In this document: piece after piece, positions 1 through 11,221 of the stretch
Layout: the number at the start of each line of letters is the position of its first letter
How positions within the stretch are numbered: the first letter of the stretch is position 1
Assembly: GCF_024166365.1 (NCBI RefSeq)
Contig: NC_064824.1
Span: 126,359,608-126,423,607 of the forward strand
Direction of reading: 5' to 3'
Length of the DNA stretch: 64,000 nucleotides
From: Elephas maximus indicus
Lineage: Eukaryota > Chordata > Mammalia > Proboscidea > Elephantidae
The notes under the pieces: model-generated
What the model was told of the DNA's origin: nothing
Databases searched by the model: none
Seen by the model: the letters and a program-made list of their open reading frames with translations, nothing else
Translations under genes and position numbers: made by a program

Positions 1-3000
1 ATGCACACATCCAAAAAGAAGAAAGGGCCAAAATCAAAGACTTATCCCAACAACTTGAACAAATAGAAAGAGAGCAACAAAAGAAACCCACAGGCACCAG
101 AAGAAAAAAAAAAAAAAATTAGAGCTGAACTAAATGAAATAGAAAACAGAAAAACAATTGGAAGAATTAACCAGACCACAAGCAGATTTTTTGAAAAAAA
201 TCAACAACATTGATAAACCATTGGCCAAACTGACAAAAGAAAAACAGGAGAGGAAGCAAATAACCTGAATAAGAAATGAGATGGGCGATATTACAATGCA
301 CCTCACTGAAATTAAAAGAATCATAACGGATTGTTATGAAAAACTGTACTCAAACAAATTTGAAAACCTAGAATGGATGAATTCCTAGAAAAACACTACC
401 TACCTAAACTAACACAAAAGAGGTAGAACAACTAAATAGGCCTATAACAAAAGAAGAGATTGAAAAGGTAATCAAAAAACTCCCAACAACAAAAAGCCCT
501 GGTCTGGACGGCTTGACTGCAGAGCTCTACCAAACATTAAGAGAAGAGTTAACACTACTACTACTAAAGGTATTTCAGAGTATAAAAAAGGATGGAATAC
601 TACCAAACTCATTCTATGAAGCCACCATATCCCTGATACCAAAACCAGGTAAAGACACCACAAGAAAAGAAAATTATAGACCTATATTCCTCATGAACGT
701 AGATGCAAAAATCCTCAACAAAATTCTAGCCAATAGAATTCTACAACATATCAAAAAAATAATTCACCATGAACAAGTGCGATTCATACCAGGTATGCAG
801 GGATGGTTCATCATTAGAAAAACAATGTAATCCACCACATAAATAAAACAAAAGAGAAGAATCACATGATTTTATCAATTGATGCAGAAAAGGCATTTGA
901 CAAAGTTCAACACTCATTCATGATAAACATTCTCAGGGAAATAGGACTAGAAGGAAAATTCCTCAACATAATAAAGGGCATTTATATGAAGCCAACAGCC
1001 AACATCACCCTAAATGGAGAGAGCCTGAATGCATTCCCATTGAGATCAGGAACCAGACAAGGATGCCCTTTATTACCACTCTTATTCAACATTGTGCTGG
1101 AAGTCCTAGCCAGAACTATTAGGCTAGATAAAGAAATAAAGGGCATCCAGATTGGTAAAGACGAGGTAAAAGTATATCCATTTGCTGATGACATGATCTT
1201 ATACACAGAAAACCCTAAGGAATCCTCCAGAAAACTACTGAAACTAATAGTTCAGCAGTGAATCGGGGTACAAGGTAAACATACAAAAGTCAGTTGGATT
1301 CCTCTACAACAAAAAGAACATCGAAGAGGAAATCACCAAATCAATGCTATTTGCAGTAGCCCCCAAGAATATAAAATACTCAGGAATAAATCTTACCAGA
1401 GATGTAAAAGACTTATACAAAGAAAACTACAGTACACTTCTGCAAGAAACCAAAAGAGACTTACGTAAGTGGAAAAACATACCTTGCTCGTGGGTAGGAA
1501 GATTTAACATTACGAAAATGTCTATTCTACCAAAGGCGATCTATACGTTTAATGCAATTCTAATCCAAATCCCAATGACATTCTTTAATGAGATGGAGAA
1601 ACAAATCACCAAGTTGATATGGAAGGGAAAGAGGCCCCAGATAAATAAGGCATTACTGAAAAAGAAGAACAAAGTGGGAGACCTTACTTTACCTGATTTT
1701 AGAACCTATTATACGGCCACAGTAGTCAAAACAGCCTGGTACTGGTACAACAACAGATACATGGACCAATGGAACAGAATTGAGAATCCAGACATAAATC
1801 TATCCACATATGAGCAGTTGATATTTGACAAAGGCCCCAAAACAGTTGAATGGGGAAAAGACAGTCTTTTTAACAAAGGGTGCTGGCATAACTGGATATC
1901 CAACTGCAAAAAAATGAAACAAGACCCATACCTCTCTCCATGAACAAAAACTAACTCAAAATGGATAGAAGACCTAAATATAAAATCTAAAACTATAAAG
2001 ATCATTGAAGAAAAAATATGGACAATGTTAGGAGCCCTAACACATGGCATAAACAGTATACAAAACATTATTGAGAATGCAGAAGAAAAACTAGATAGCT
2101 GGGAGCTCCTAAAAATCAAACACCTATGCTCATTCAAAGACTTCACCAAAAGAGTAACAAGACTACCTACAGACTGGGAAAAAGTTTTTAGCTATGACAT
2201 TTCTGATCAGTGCCTGATTTCTAATATCTACATAATAGTGCAAAAACTCAACTACAAAAAGACAAATAACCCAATTAAAAAATGAGCAAAAGATATGAAT
2301 AGGCACTTCACTAAAGAAGACATTCAGGTAGCTAACAGACAAATGAGGAAATGTTCACGATCATTAGCCATTAGAGAAATGCAAATTAAAACTACAACGA
2401 GATTTCATCTCACTCCACCAAGGCTGGCATTAATCCAAAAATCGCAAATAATAAATGTAGGAGAGGCTGTGGAGAGATTGGAACACTTACACACTGCTGG
2501 TGGGAATGTCAAATGGTACAACCACTTTGGAAATCGATTTGACGCTTTCTTAAAAAGCTAGAAATAGAACTACCATCTGATTCAGGAATCCCACTCCTTG
2601 GAATATATCCTAGAGAAATAAGAGCCTTTACACGAACAGATATATGCACACCCATGTTTACTGCAGCATTGTTTACAACAGCAAAAAGATGGAAGCAATC
2701 AAGGTGTCCATGAACGGATAAATGGATAAATAAATTATGGTATATTCACACAATGGAATACTATGCATCAAAAGAGAACAGTGAGGAATCTGTGAAACAA
2801 TTCATAACATGGAAGAACCTGGAAGGCATTATGCTGAGTGAAATTAGTTGCAAAAGGACAAACATTGTATAAGACCACTATTATAAGAACTTGAGAAATA
2901 GTTTAAACTGAGAAGAAAACATTCTTCTGTGGTGACAAGAGGGGGGAGGGAGGGAGGGTGGGAGAGAGACTTTCACTAATTAGATAGTAGATAAGAACTA

Positions 3001-3900
3001 CTTTAGGTGAAGGGAAAGACAGCACACAATACAGGGGAGGTCAGCACAATTGGGCTAAACCAAAAGCAAAGAAGTTTCCTGAATAAACTGAATGCTTCGA
3101 AGGCCAATGTAGCAGGGACAGGGGTCTGGTGACCATGGTTTCAGGGGACATCTAAGTCAATTGGTATAATAAAATCTATTAAGAAAACATTCTACATCCC
3201 ACTTTGAAGAGTGGCATCTGGGGTCTTAAACGCTAGCAAGCAGCCATCTAAGATGCATCAATTGTTCTCAACCCACCTGGATCAAAGGAGAATGAACAAC
3301 ACAAAGGACACAAGGTGATTATGAGCCCAAGAGACAGAAAGGGCCACATGAACCAGAGACTACATCATCTTGAGACCAGAAGAACTAGATGGTGCCTGGC
3401 TACAACCAATGATTGCCCTGACCGGGAACACAACAGAGAACCCCTGAGGGAGCAGGATATCAGTGGGATGCAGACCCCAAATTCTCTTAAGACCAGACTT
3501 GATGGTCTGACTGAGACTAGAAAGACCCCGGTGGTCATGGCTCCCAGGTCTTTTGTTGGACCAGGAAAGGAACCATTCCCGAAGCCAACTCTTCAGACAT
3601 GGATTGGACTGAACAATGGGTTGGAGAGGAATGCTGGTGAGGAGTGAGCTTCTTGGATCAGGTGGATACTTGAGACTATGTTGGCATCTCCTGCCTGGAG
3701 GGCAGACAAGAGAGTGGAGGTGGTTAGAAGCTGGCGAAATGGACACGAAAAGAGAGTGGAGGGAGAGAGTGGGTCTCATTAGGGGGAGAATAATTGGGAG
3801 TGTGTAGCAAGGTTTATATGGGTTTTTGTGTGAGAGACTGACTTGATTTGTAAACTTTCACTTAAAGCACAATAAAAATTATTTTTTTTAAAAAAGAAAA
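1..3900 (+). mobile_element. L1 LINE, 3' part of ORF2 plus long 3'UTR
   Basis: The window opens inside L1 ORF2 between the endonuclease and reverse transcriptase domains. RT motifs follow in order: [10 protein letters not shown] near 630-660, the FDK box near 895, QGCPL near 1058, and the metal-binding FADD at 1181-1192, still intact. The Cys-containing C-terminus is recognisable near 2455-2540 but changes frame. A G-rich tract at about 2940-2965 opens a 3'UTR of about 1 kb, ending in AATAAA and an A-rich tail near 3870-3900. The same 3'UTR recurs at 57440-58440 and, truncated, at 37540-38135. Confidence 0.92.
70..2894 (+). pseudogene. Decayed L1 ORF2 (reverse transcriptase) remnant
   Basis: ORF2 is broken into open segments at 513-830, 866-1261, 1344-1943, 2025-2285 and 2295-2561, separated by stops and frameshifts. 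An intact copy would encode the endonuclease/reverse transcriptase that copies L1 RNA at the nicked target. The FADD catalytic box survives, but the protein cannot be made in one piece. Homology ends at the in-frame position of the TGA near 2892. Confidence 0.85.
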
Positions 3901-4150
3901 CTTCTTTATGAGACCAAATGGTCAATGATTACTCTAAACCCAAAAAGCAAAGATTAAAGGGTAAGGGGACAAGGAAACCAGATTACCGAAAGCAAAACAT
4001 CCAGAAGGGAATTAATGAGAATGTTAATATTGTGAAAAAATGTAACCAGTGTCTCTGAAGAATATGTGTAGTAATTGTTAAATGGGAACCAAATTTGCTG
4101 TGTCAACTTTCACCAAATACACAATAAAATATATATTTTAAAACAGAAAG
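3900..4150 (+). mobile_element. Short L1-type 3' end, copy A of a pair
   Basis: Begins with TATGAGACCAAATGGTCAAT and ends with ACTTTCACCAAATACACAAT plus an A-rich tail. The ending resembles the terminal part of the older L1 3'UTRs at 15240-15350 and 60600-60715 (...AATGAGAAACTAATTTGCTC...). It is followed at once by a second, diverged copy. Confidence 0.6.
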
Positions 4151-4154
4151 AAAG

Positions 4155-4400
4155 AAAAAAAAAACTCTATGAGACCGAATAGTCAACTGTTATACCCTAA
4201 AGAAAAGATGAGAAAATCAGAGGGGCAGGGAAGCTGTATTAACAGAAGTGGAATAACCTGAACAAAAATATTGAAAATGTTGATACAATGTGAAAAAATG
4301 CAACCAATGTCACAGAACAATATGTATAGAAAATTGTTAAATAGGAATCTAATTTGCTGTGCATACTTTCACCAAAAAATCAATAATACATATATATATA
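4155..4400 (+). mobile_element. Short L1-type 3' end, copy B of a pair
   Basis: Same segment order as the preceding 250 bp: TATGAGACCGAATAGTCAAC, a GGGGCAGGGAAGC core, ATGTGAAAAAATGCAACCAA and a final ACTTTCACCAAAAAATCAAT. It ends in a short TA repeat. The two copies are direct repeats. Confidence 0.6.
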
Positions 4401-4534
4401 TATACTTAAAGACATACAAATATATTTCAGAATGTGGATTTTCTGTTAATTTCAGTACAGTGCAATGCTCTCAAATTGTCTCAATGTGAGTTTTCTGCCT
4501 CCTGAACTAGTAAAGAATGAATGTTCCTATCCAT

Positions 4535-4680
4535 TCTTAGACTGGCACTGTTCAATACAGCAGCCACTAGCTATGAAGCACTTCAGATGTGGCTAATCTC
4601 AATTAAGATATGCTTTAAGTGTTTTTTTTAAGTGTAAAACCCATACCATATCAAAGTTTTACTAGCTAAAAAAAAAATTA
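4535..4680 (+). mobile_element. MER5A-like hAT DNA transposon fragment
   Basis: CTGGCACTGTTCAATACAGC followed by AGCCACTAGC and a GTGGCTAATCTCA motif matches the 5' half of the common eutherian non-autonomous hAT element MER5A. The 3' half is eroded. Confidence 0.65.
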
Positions 4681-4724
4681 AAATATCTTAATAATTTTGT
4701 ATGAATATGTCAAAATGGAATTTT

Positions 4725-4915
4725 TAGATATATTTGTTGTTGTTATTAGATTCCATGGAGACAGTTCTGACTCATCTAGACCCTATATACAAGAGAATGA
4801 AAACACTGCCTAGTCCTCAGCCATTCCCAAAATCTCTGCTGTTTTTGAGCCCATTGTTGCAGCCACTGTGTCAGTGCACCTCCTTGAGGTGTCCGTATGT
4901 TCAGCTTCTAACTGC
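4725..4915 (-). mobile_element. RTE LINE 3' fragment (left of an L1 block)
   Basis: On the minus strand this is the last 190 bp of the RTE element seen in full at 7203-10324: the GTTGTTGTT terminal repeat, the CACTGCCTAGTCC-like segment and TTGTTGCAGCCACTGTGTCA. It stops at an antisense L1 piece; another RTE piece in the same orientation resumes at 6036. Confidence 0.75.
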
Positions 4916-4919
4916 TTTT

Positions 4920-6040
4920 ACCCTCTCATCTCCCCTCCATGTTCTTTTTGTTGGTGTAGAGGAATCCAACTGATTTTTGTATGTTTACCTAGTATCCCGA
5001 TACTCTGCTGAACGCTTCTATTAGTTTCAGTAGTTTTCCTGAGGACTCCATAGGGTTTTCTGAGTATAGCATCATGTCATCTGTAAATAGAGATACTTTT
5101 ACTTCTTCCTTCACAATCTGGATGCCCTTTATTTCTTTATCTAGCCTAATTGCTCTGGCTAGGACTTCCAGCAAAATGTTGAATAAAAGCAGTGATGAAG
5201 GGCATCCTTGTCTGGTTCTGATCTCAAGGGGAATGCTTTCAGGCTTTCTCCATTTAGGTTGATGTTGGCTATTGGCTTTGTATAAATGCCCTTTATTATG
5301 CTGAGAAATTTTCCTTCTATTCTTATTTTCCTGAGAGTTTTTATCATGAATGGATGTTGAATTTTGTCAAATGCCTTTTCTGCATCAACTGATAAAATCA
5401 TGTAATTCTTGTCTTTTGTTTTGTTTATATGATGGATTACATTAATTGTTTTTCTAATGTTGAACAATCCCTGCATACCTGGTATGAATCCCACTTGTTC
5501 ATGGTGAATTATTTTTTTGATATGTTGTTCAATTCTATTGGCTAGAATTTTGTTGAGGATTTTTGTATCTAAGTTCATGAGGGATCTGGGTCTGTAATTT
5601 TCTTTTCTTGTGGTGTCTTTATCTGGTTTTGGTATCAGGGATATGCTGGAGTCATAGAATGAGTTTGGGAATATTCCGTCCTTTTCTGTGTTTTGAAATA
5701 CCTTTACTAGTAGTGGTTTTATCTCTTCTCTGAAAGTTTGATAGAACTCTGCAGTGAAGCTGTCAGGTCCAGGGCTTTTTGTTGGGAGTTTTTTGATCAC
5801 CTTTTCAATCTCTTCTTTTGTTATGGGTCTATGTCATTGTTCTACCTCTTTTGTGTTAGTTTAGGTAGGTAGTGTGTTTCTAGGAATTCATCCATTTCTT
5901 CTAGGTTTTCAATTTTGTTACAGAACAATTTTTCATAATAATCTGATATGATTCTTTTAATTTCAGTTGGATCTGTTGTAACATCCTCCATCTCATTTCT
6001 TATTTGGTTTATTTGCTTTCTCTCCTGTTTATCATTTGGT
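4920..6040 (-). mobile_element. Internal L1 ORF2 fragment (antisense)
   Basis: The minus strand encodes L1 ORF2 from KPNDKQERKQINQIRNEME through the RT core (open segment 5800-5159, 213 codons, with FDKIQHPFM) to a TDDMMLY box and INQKSVGF-like end. There is no 3'UTR or A-tail, so it is an internal fragment. RTE sequence lies on both sides in the same orientation. It is shorter but less broken than the copy at 1-3900. Confidence 0.88.
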
Positions 6041-6085
6041 TTCTTGACTGCTGCTTCCATGGGTATTCATAGTGGAACCAAGCAA
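6036..6085 (-). mobile_element. Short RTE LINE fragment (right of the L1 block)
   Basis: TTGACTGCTGCTTCCATGGG followed by a TGGAACCAAGC motif is the RTE segment encoding SSQEIK and the upstream LGSTI stretch, as at 21668-21712. It lies upstream of the 4725-4915 piece in element order, with about 350 bp of RTE missing between them. Confidence 0.65.
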
Positions 6086-6092
6086 ACTTTTA

Positions 6093-6777
6093 CAATGTCT
6101 GTCTTTGGCTGGGTTCTCTAGAGAAGCTAAACCAGTAAAGTGTATAAATATATACAAAGAGAGAGATTTATATCAAGGAAACAACTCATGTGATTGTAGA
6201 GGCTTGAATGCTCCAAATCCATGGATCAGGACTGAGGCCTCTACCAATTCATACAGCTGCAGAAGCTACCAATCCAAGATCGATAGGTAGGAGAGCAGAG
6301 CTCCTGCTCGCAGGTTGTGTATGTTGTCAGATCTCAAGATGGGCAGGCAAGACCCCAAGGTTTCTCCTGATTCACTTAGCTGCAGGGGCTGGCAAATCCA
6401 AGATCTGCAGACTGGGGAGAAGAGCTCTTGCTCACAGGCTGTGAAGATCAAGGAATCCCAAGATTGTCAGGTAAGCTGCTAGCTCAAGTCCCAAGAACTG
6501 GAGGTCAGAGGACAAGAGGCAGCTGCAGAATCCAGAACAAGCCAAAAGTCTTAGAGAAGTGAGCAGGAAGTAAGTAGTTGACGGAGGGTGGAGAGCTGAA
6601 GGTTGAGGGGGCTGTGAGCCGCCAGAGGCCCCGCCCTTTGGTACCACTCCGCAGGTTTTATCACTGGGTGATCACATATCAAATTTCAACACAGAAGTGA
6701 TTACAACATTGTACAACTGCCAAAACAATGAAATTCATGGCCCAGCCAAGGCGACACACAATCTTAACTGTCAAAAC
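6093..6777 (-). mobile_element. Solo LTR, ERVL-MaLR (MLT1-like), antisense
   Basis: On the minus strand it starts TGACAGTTAAGATTGTGTGT, close to the MLT1-type opening TGTGATGGTTAA..TGTGTC, and ends GGTTCTCTAGAGAACCCAGC, close to the MLT1-type end. The middle repeats a CAGCTGCAGRGGCTGGCAAATC-like module several times. No internal retroviral sequence was seen. Family assignment rests on remembered consensus ends. Confidence 0.55.
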
Positions 6778-6878
6778 TTCATTATTTTCTAAATTTAACA
6801 TGATATTGTTTATAGGTCCAGTTTTAAATATATTAGGTTAAATAAATAACATAAAAGAAAGCATTAGGTAAAATAATA

Positions 6879-7030
6879 TAGATGATAGGTAGACAGATAG
6901 ATGATGGTAGATGATAGGTAGATGATAGATGATGATGATAGATAGATGATAGATAGATAGATGATAGATAGATAGATAGATAGATGATAGATAGATAGAT
7001 GATAGATAGATAGATAGATGATAGATAGAC

Positions 7031-7086
<56 letters not shown>

Positions 7087-7093
7087 GATAGAT

Positions 7094-7176
<83 letters not shown>

Positions 7177-7193
7177 GATAGATAGATAGATAT
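6879..7193. repeat. (GATA)n microsatellite
   Basis: About 315 bp of GATA units with scattered GATGATA and one GACAGATA interruption; the longest uninterrupted runs are at about 7025-7086 and 7099-7174. The open frames here are only the tetranucleotide read as Tyr-Leu-Ser-Ile. It directly abuts the 3' end of the RTE copy at 7203. Confidence 0.98.
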
Positions 7194-7202
7194 AAACATA
7201 TA

Positions 7203-10200
7203 TGTTTTTGTTAGTTGCCATCAAGTTGATTTAGATTCAGAGTGAACCTAGGCACAACAGAACTAAACTGCTTGGTCCTGTGCCATCCTCACAATTATTG
7301 CTATGGTTGAGCTCTTTCTTGCAGCCTCTGAATCAGTCCATCTCTTTGAGGGTCTTCCTCTTTTTCGCTGACCCTCTATTGTACCAAGTATAGTGTCCTT
7401 CTCCAGGTATAGATCCCGCCTGATAAAATGTCCACTATATTGGAGACAAAGTCTCATCATCCTTACTTTTAAGGAGCATTCTGGCTGTACTTCTTCCAAG
7501 GCAGATTTTTTGTTTTTATTTTTGCCTATGTTATATTCAATATTCTTCGCCAACACCACAATTCAAAGTCATCAATTTTTCTTCAGTCTTCCTTATTAAT
7601 TGTCCAACTTTCACCTGAATATGAGGCAATTGAAAATTCCATGGCTTGTGTCAGGTGCACCTTAGTCCTTAAAGTAACATCTATGTATTTTATCACTGTA
7701 AAGAGAACTTTTGCAGCAGATTTGGCCAATGCAATGTGTCTTGATTCCTTGACTGCTGCTTCCATGGGCGTTGACTGTGGAAATAGTCAAAAGAAATCCC
7801 TGAAAACTTCAATCTTTTCTGTTTATCAAGATATTGCTTACTGGTTCAGTTGTGAAAATTATTATTTTCTTTATTTGAGGTGTAATCGATACTGAAGTAT
7901 GAGTGTCAATTCTTGTTCACTTTCAGTAAACAAGGTTGTGTCATCTGCATACTGTGGGTTGTTAATGAGTCTTCCTCCAATCTTGATGCCCCATTCTTCT
8001 TAATAAAGTCCAGCTTTTGGAATTATTTGTTCAGCATACAGACTGAATAAGTATGGTGAAAGGATACATCCCTGACCCAAAACTTTCCTGACTTTAAACC
8101 ATAGAGTATTCCCATGTTCTGCTCAAATGATTGCCTCTTGCTCTGAATACAGGTTCCTCATGAGCACAATTAATTGTTCTGGAATTCCCATTCTTGGCAA
8201 CATTATCCATGATTTGTTATGATCTATATATACAGTGAAATGCCTTTGAATAGTCAATAAAACACAGGGAAACATCTTTCTGGTACTCTCTGCTTTCACC
8301 CAAGATCAATCTGACATCACCAATGATATCTCCCTTTCCGCTTCTTCAGAACTCAGCTTGAATTTCTAGCAGTTCCTGGTGAAGTACTACTGTTAGCAGT
8401 TTCCTATGATCTTCAAAAATTTTTTTTTACTTGTGTGTGACATTAATAATATCATTCAATAATTTCCACATTCTGTTGGATCCCCCTTCTTTTGGAATGG
8501 AACAAATATGTATAATTTCCAGTTAGTTGGCCAGGTAGTCGTCTTTCAAATTTCTTGGCATAGACAACTGAGCGCTTCCAGTGGTGCATCGTTTGTTGAA
8601 ATATCTCAGTTGCTATTCTGTCAATTCCTGGAGCCTTGTTTTTCATCAATGCTTTCACTACAACTTGGATACGTTCCTTTATTGGTTCTTGATCACATGC
8701 TACCTCCTAAAATGGATGCAAGTCAACCAATTATTTTTGATACAGTGACTCTGTGTGTTCTTTCCCTCTTTTTTGATGCTTCCTGCATTATTTAACATTT
8801 CCCCATAGAATCCTTCAATATTGCAACTTGAGGCTAGAATTTTTTCTTTGGTTTTTTCTCCTCGAGGAATGCTGAACATGTTATTCCCTTTGGTTTTTTA
8901 TCTTCAGGTCTTTGGACATTTTGTTATAATACTTTGTTTTTTTGAGCTGGCCTTTGAAATCTTTTGTTCAGCTTTCACTTCATTTGTTCCTTAAGCTTTA
9001 GCTAAAGAGAATTTTCAGAGTCTTTTCTGACATCCATTTTGGTCTTTTCTTTCTTTGTTGTCTTTTTGATAACCTCTTGCTTTTTTCATGTATGATGGCC
9101 TTAATTTCATTTCACAGCTCACGTGGTCATTGGCCATCAGTATTCAATGCATCAAATCTGCTTTTGAGATGGTCTCTAAATTTAGGTAGGATACACTCAA
9201 GGTGTTCTTTGGCTTCTGTGGACTTGCTGTAATTATATTCATGTACAACTTGAACTTTCATTTGAGCAATTAGTAATCTGTTCCACAGATGGTCTCTGGC
9301 CTTGATCTGACTGATGAAATTGAGGTTTTCCATCATCTCTTTCCACTGATGTAGTCAGTTTGATTCCTGTGTATTCCGTCTGGGAAGGTCCATGTGTATA
9401 GTCACTGCTTATGTTGTAAAAAAAAAGATACTTGCAATGAAAAAGTCATTAGTCTTACAAAATTAAATCATCCAATCTTCAGCATCATTTTCGTCAGCAT
9501 GGCCATGTTTTTGAACTACTGATACTTTTTCTGCATTCCAATCCCCAGTAATTATCAATGCATCTTGATTGCATTTTTGATCAACTTCAGACTTCAGAAG
9601 TCAGTAAAAATTTCTTCATCTTTAGCTTTCTTGGTTGGTGTGTATATTTGAATAATAGTAGTGCTAACTAGTCTTCTTTGTAGGTGTATGGATATTATCT
9701 TATCACTTACCACATGGTATTTCAAGACAGATCTTCAAATGTTCTTTTTGATGAAGAATGAGACACCATCCTTCTTCAATTAAAATTCCTGGCATAGTAG
9801 ATCATATGATTGTCTGATTCAAAATGGCCAATATAAGTCCATTTCAGCTCACAAATGCATAGGATATCTATGTTTATGTATTCCTTTTCATTTTTAATGA
9901 CTTGAAATTTTTCATTCGTACTTTGAACATTCCACATGCCTATTATTAATGGATGTTTGCAGCAGTTTCTTCCCATTTTAAGTAGTGCCACACCAGTAAA
10001 CGAAGGTCCCAAAAGCTGGGCTCCTTTCTTGTCAATAAGGTCAAGCCTACTTAAGGAAGCAACTCTTCCCCAGTCATCTTTTGAGTGCTTCCAACCTGAG
10101 GGGTTCATCTTCTGGTGCTATGTGAAAGAGTGTTCTGCTGCTATTCATAAGGTTTTCACTAGCCAATTTTTCAGAATTAGACTGTCAGGTTCTTCCTACT

Positions 10201-10324
10201 CTGTCATCATATGGAAGCTTAGATGAAAGGTGTCCACCAATGGTGACCCCACTGGTATTTGAAATACTGGTGACAAAGCTTCCAGTATCACAGCAACATG
10301 CAAGCCACCACAGAAAAAACTGGC
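7203..10324 (-). mobile_element. Full-length RTE-clade LINE, copy 1
   Basis: Minus-strand element of about 3.12 kb with a 5'UTR-like start near 10324, an AP-endonuclease N-terminus (IGMWNVQS.. and ICELKWTYIGHFESD at 10108-9776), RT remnants, and a C-terminal GRPSKRWTD box near 7365. Nine-bp direct repeats AAACATATA flank it (7194-7202 and 10325-10333), the expected target-site duplication. The reading frame is shattered by stops and indels. Structure and proteins match the RTE/BovB-like clade known from elephant and other afrotherians. Confidence 0.9.
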
Positions 10325-10379
10325 AAACATATAGTGGGTACATATACACATATATAAATTCACTAGATATAGGCCATTT

Positions 10380-10593
10380 CTATATATTTAAGGAAGAAAC
10401 CCTGCTGTATAGTGGTTCAGGTTTTGGATGCTAAATGAAAGGTTATCAATTCAAATCCACCAGCTACTCCCAGGGAGAAAGATGTGACAATAGGCTTCCA
10501 TAAAGAGTATAGCATTGGAAATCTTGTGGGGCCTATTTACTGTGTCCTATAGTGTTGTTTTGAGTCAAAATCTATTCAATAGCAATGGGTTTA
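10380..10593 (+). mobile_element. AfroSINE (tRNA-derived SINE), older form
   Basis: GAAACCCTGCTGTATAGTGG is a degraded tRNA-like head; GGTTATCAATTCAAATCCAC is the B-box-like stretch; then GGCTTCCATAAAGAG, the CTGTGTCCTATAG block and an AATGGGTTT tail. It belongs to the longer subfamily with the CTTCCATAAAGA middle segment. Confidence 0.8.
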
Positions 10594-10599
10594 AATACC

Positions 10600-11140
10600 G
10601 AGTTATAGACTATCCCTTTCAAACATAGATTAGCTTTTAGTACTCTTTGCCCTGAGAATTTGGAACAAAAGAAAAGGAAGTTTTGTTTCAAATGAGGATA
10701 AATAAGGGTTTACTGCAAATATGTCACCCAAAACTCAATGAGATTACCTTAAAAACAAACAAAAAGCTAATCAAAACAAAAAAAGTGAAATATTTGACTT
10801 CTGGTAAAACATATGCAATATTAGTGTAGCAGACATTTAAAATTAAGAAATTCATTGCTTCAAAGAAGGCTAATGCTGCAATTTAAATCTTATTGGCCTG
10901 TTCAAAATAAAAATTATGACATTTCTAGATGTTATAGATGATGTAAAGAGTGGATAAAAACAGTCCAAAATGTGTCAGTTTGCATTATTTATTAGTATGA
11001 AATTCCAAAGCAAAGGCAGATTTGCAAAAGTTCACCAGATTATTTTCATTGCCAATATAACACAATCAGTATACTACATCTTAGTATCCACTACAATTAA
11101 GAAATTAATCCATTGCAATTAATGACCACAACTTATTTGT
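10600..11140. other. No gene or recognised repeat
   Basis: AT-rich sequence downstream of the S28 gene. No open frame, repeat family or regulatory element was recognised. Confidence 0.6.
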
Positions 11141-11144
11141 CAAT

Positions 11145-11221
11145 AAACTATTTTAAAATAATTTTAGGTTTACAAACAATTTGCAAAGATAATACAGAGA
11201 TATCCCATATACTCCTCTCAT
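11145..11221. mobile_element. Ancient L1 3' fragment, left of RTE copy 2
   Basis: GGTTTACAAACAATTTGCAA then AGATAATACAGAGATATCCC resembles the 3' region of old eutherian L1s. It breaks off at ACTCCTC and resumes after the RTE at 14333. Confidence 0.55.

Noticed and set aside
1344..1943. 199-codon open frame as a functional gene
   Set aside because: An internal piece of decayed L1 ORF2, with adjacent parts in other frames.
6879..7193. Regular short repeats as a possible CRISPR or satellite array
   Set aside because: Simple tetranucleotide repeat with no spacers, in a mammalian genome.
6838..7224. Open frames of 111 and 128 codons rich in Tyr-Leu-Ser-Ile
   Set aside because: Translated GATA microsatellite.
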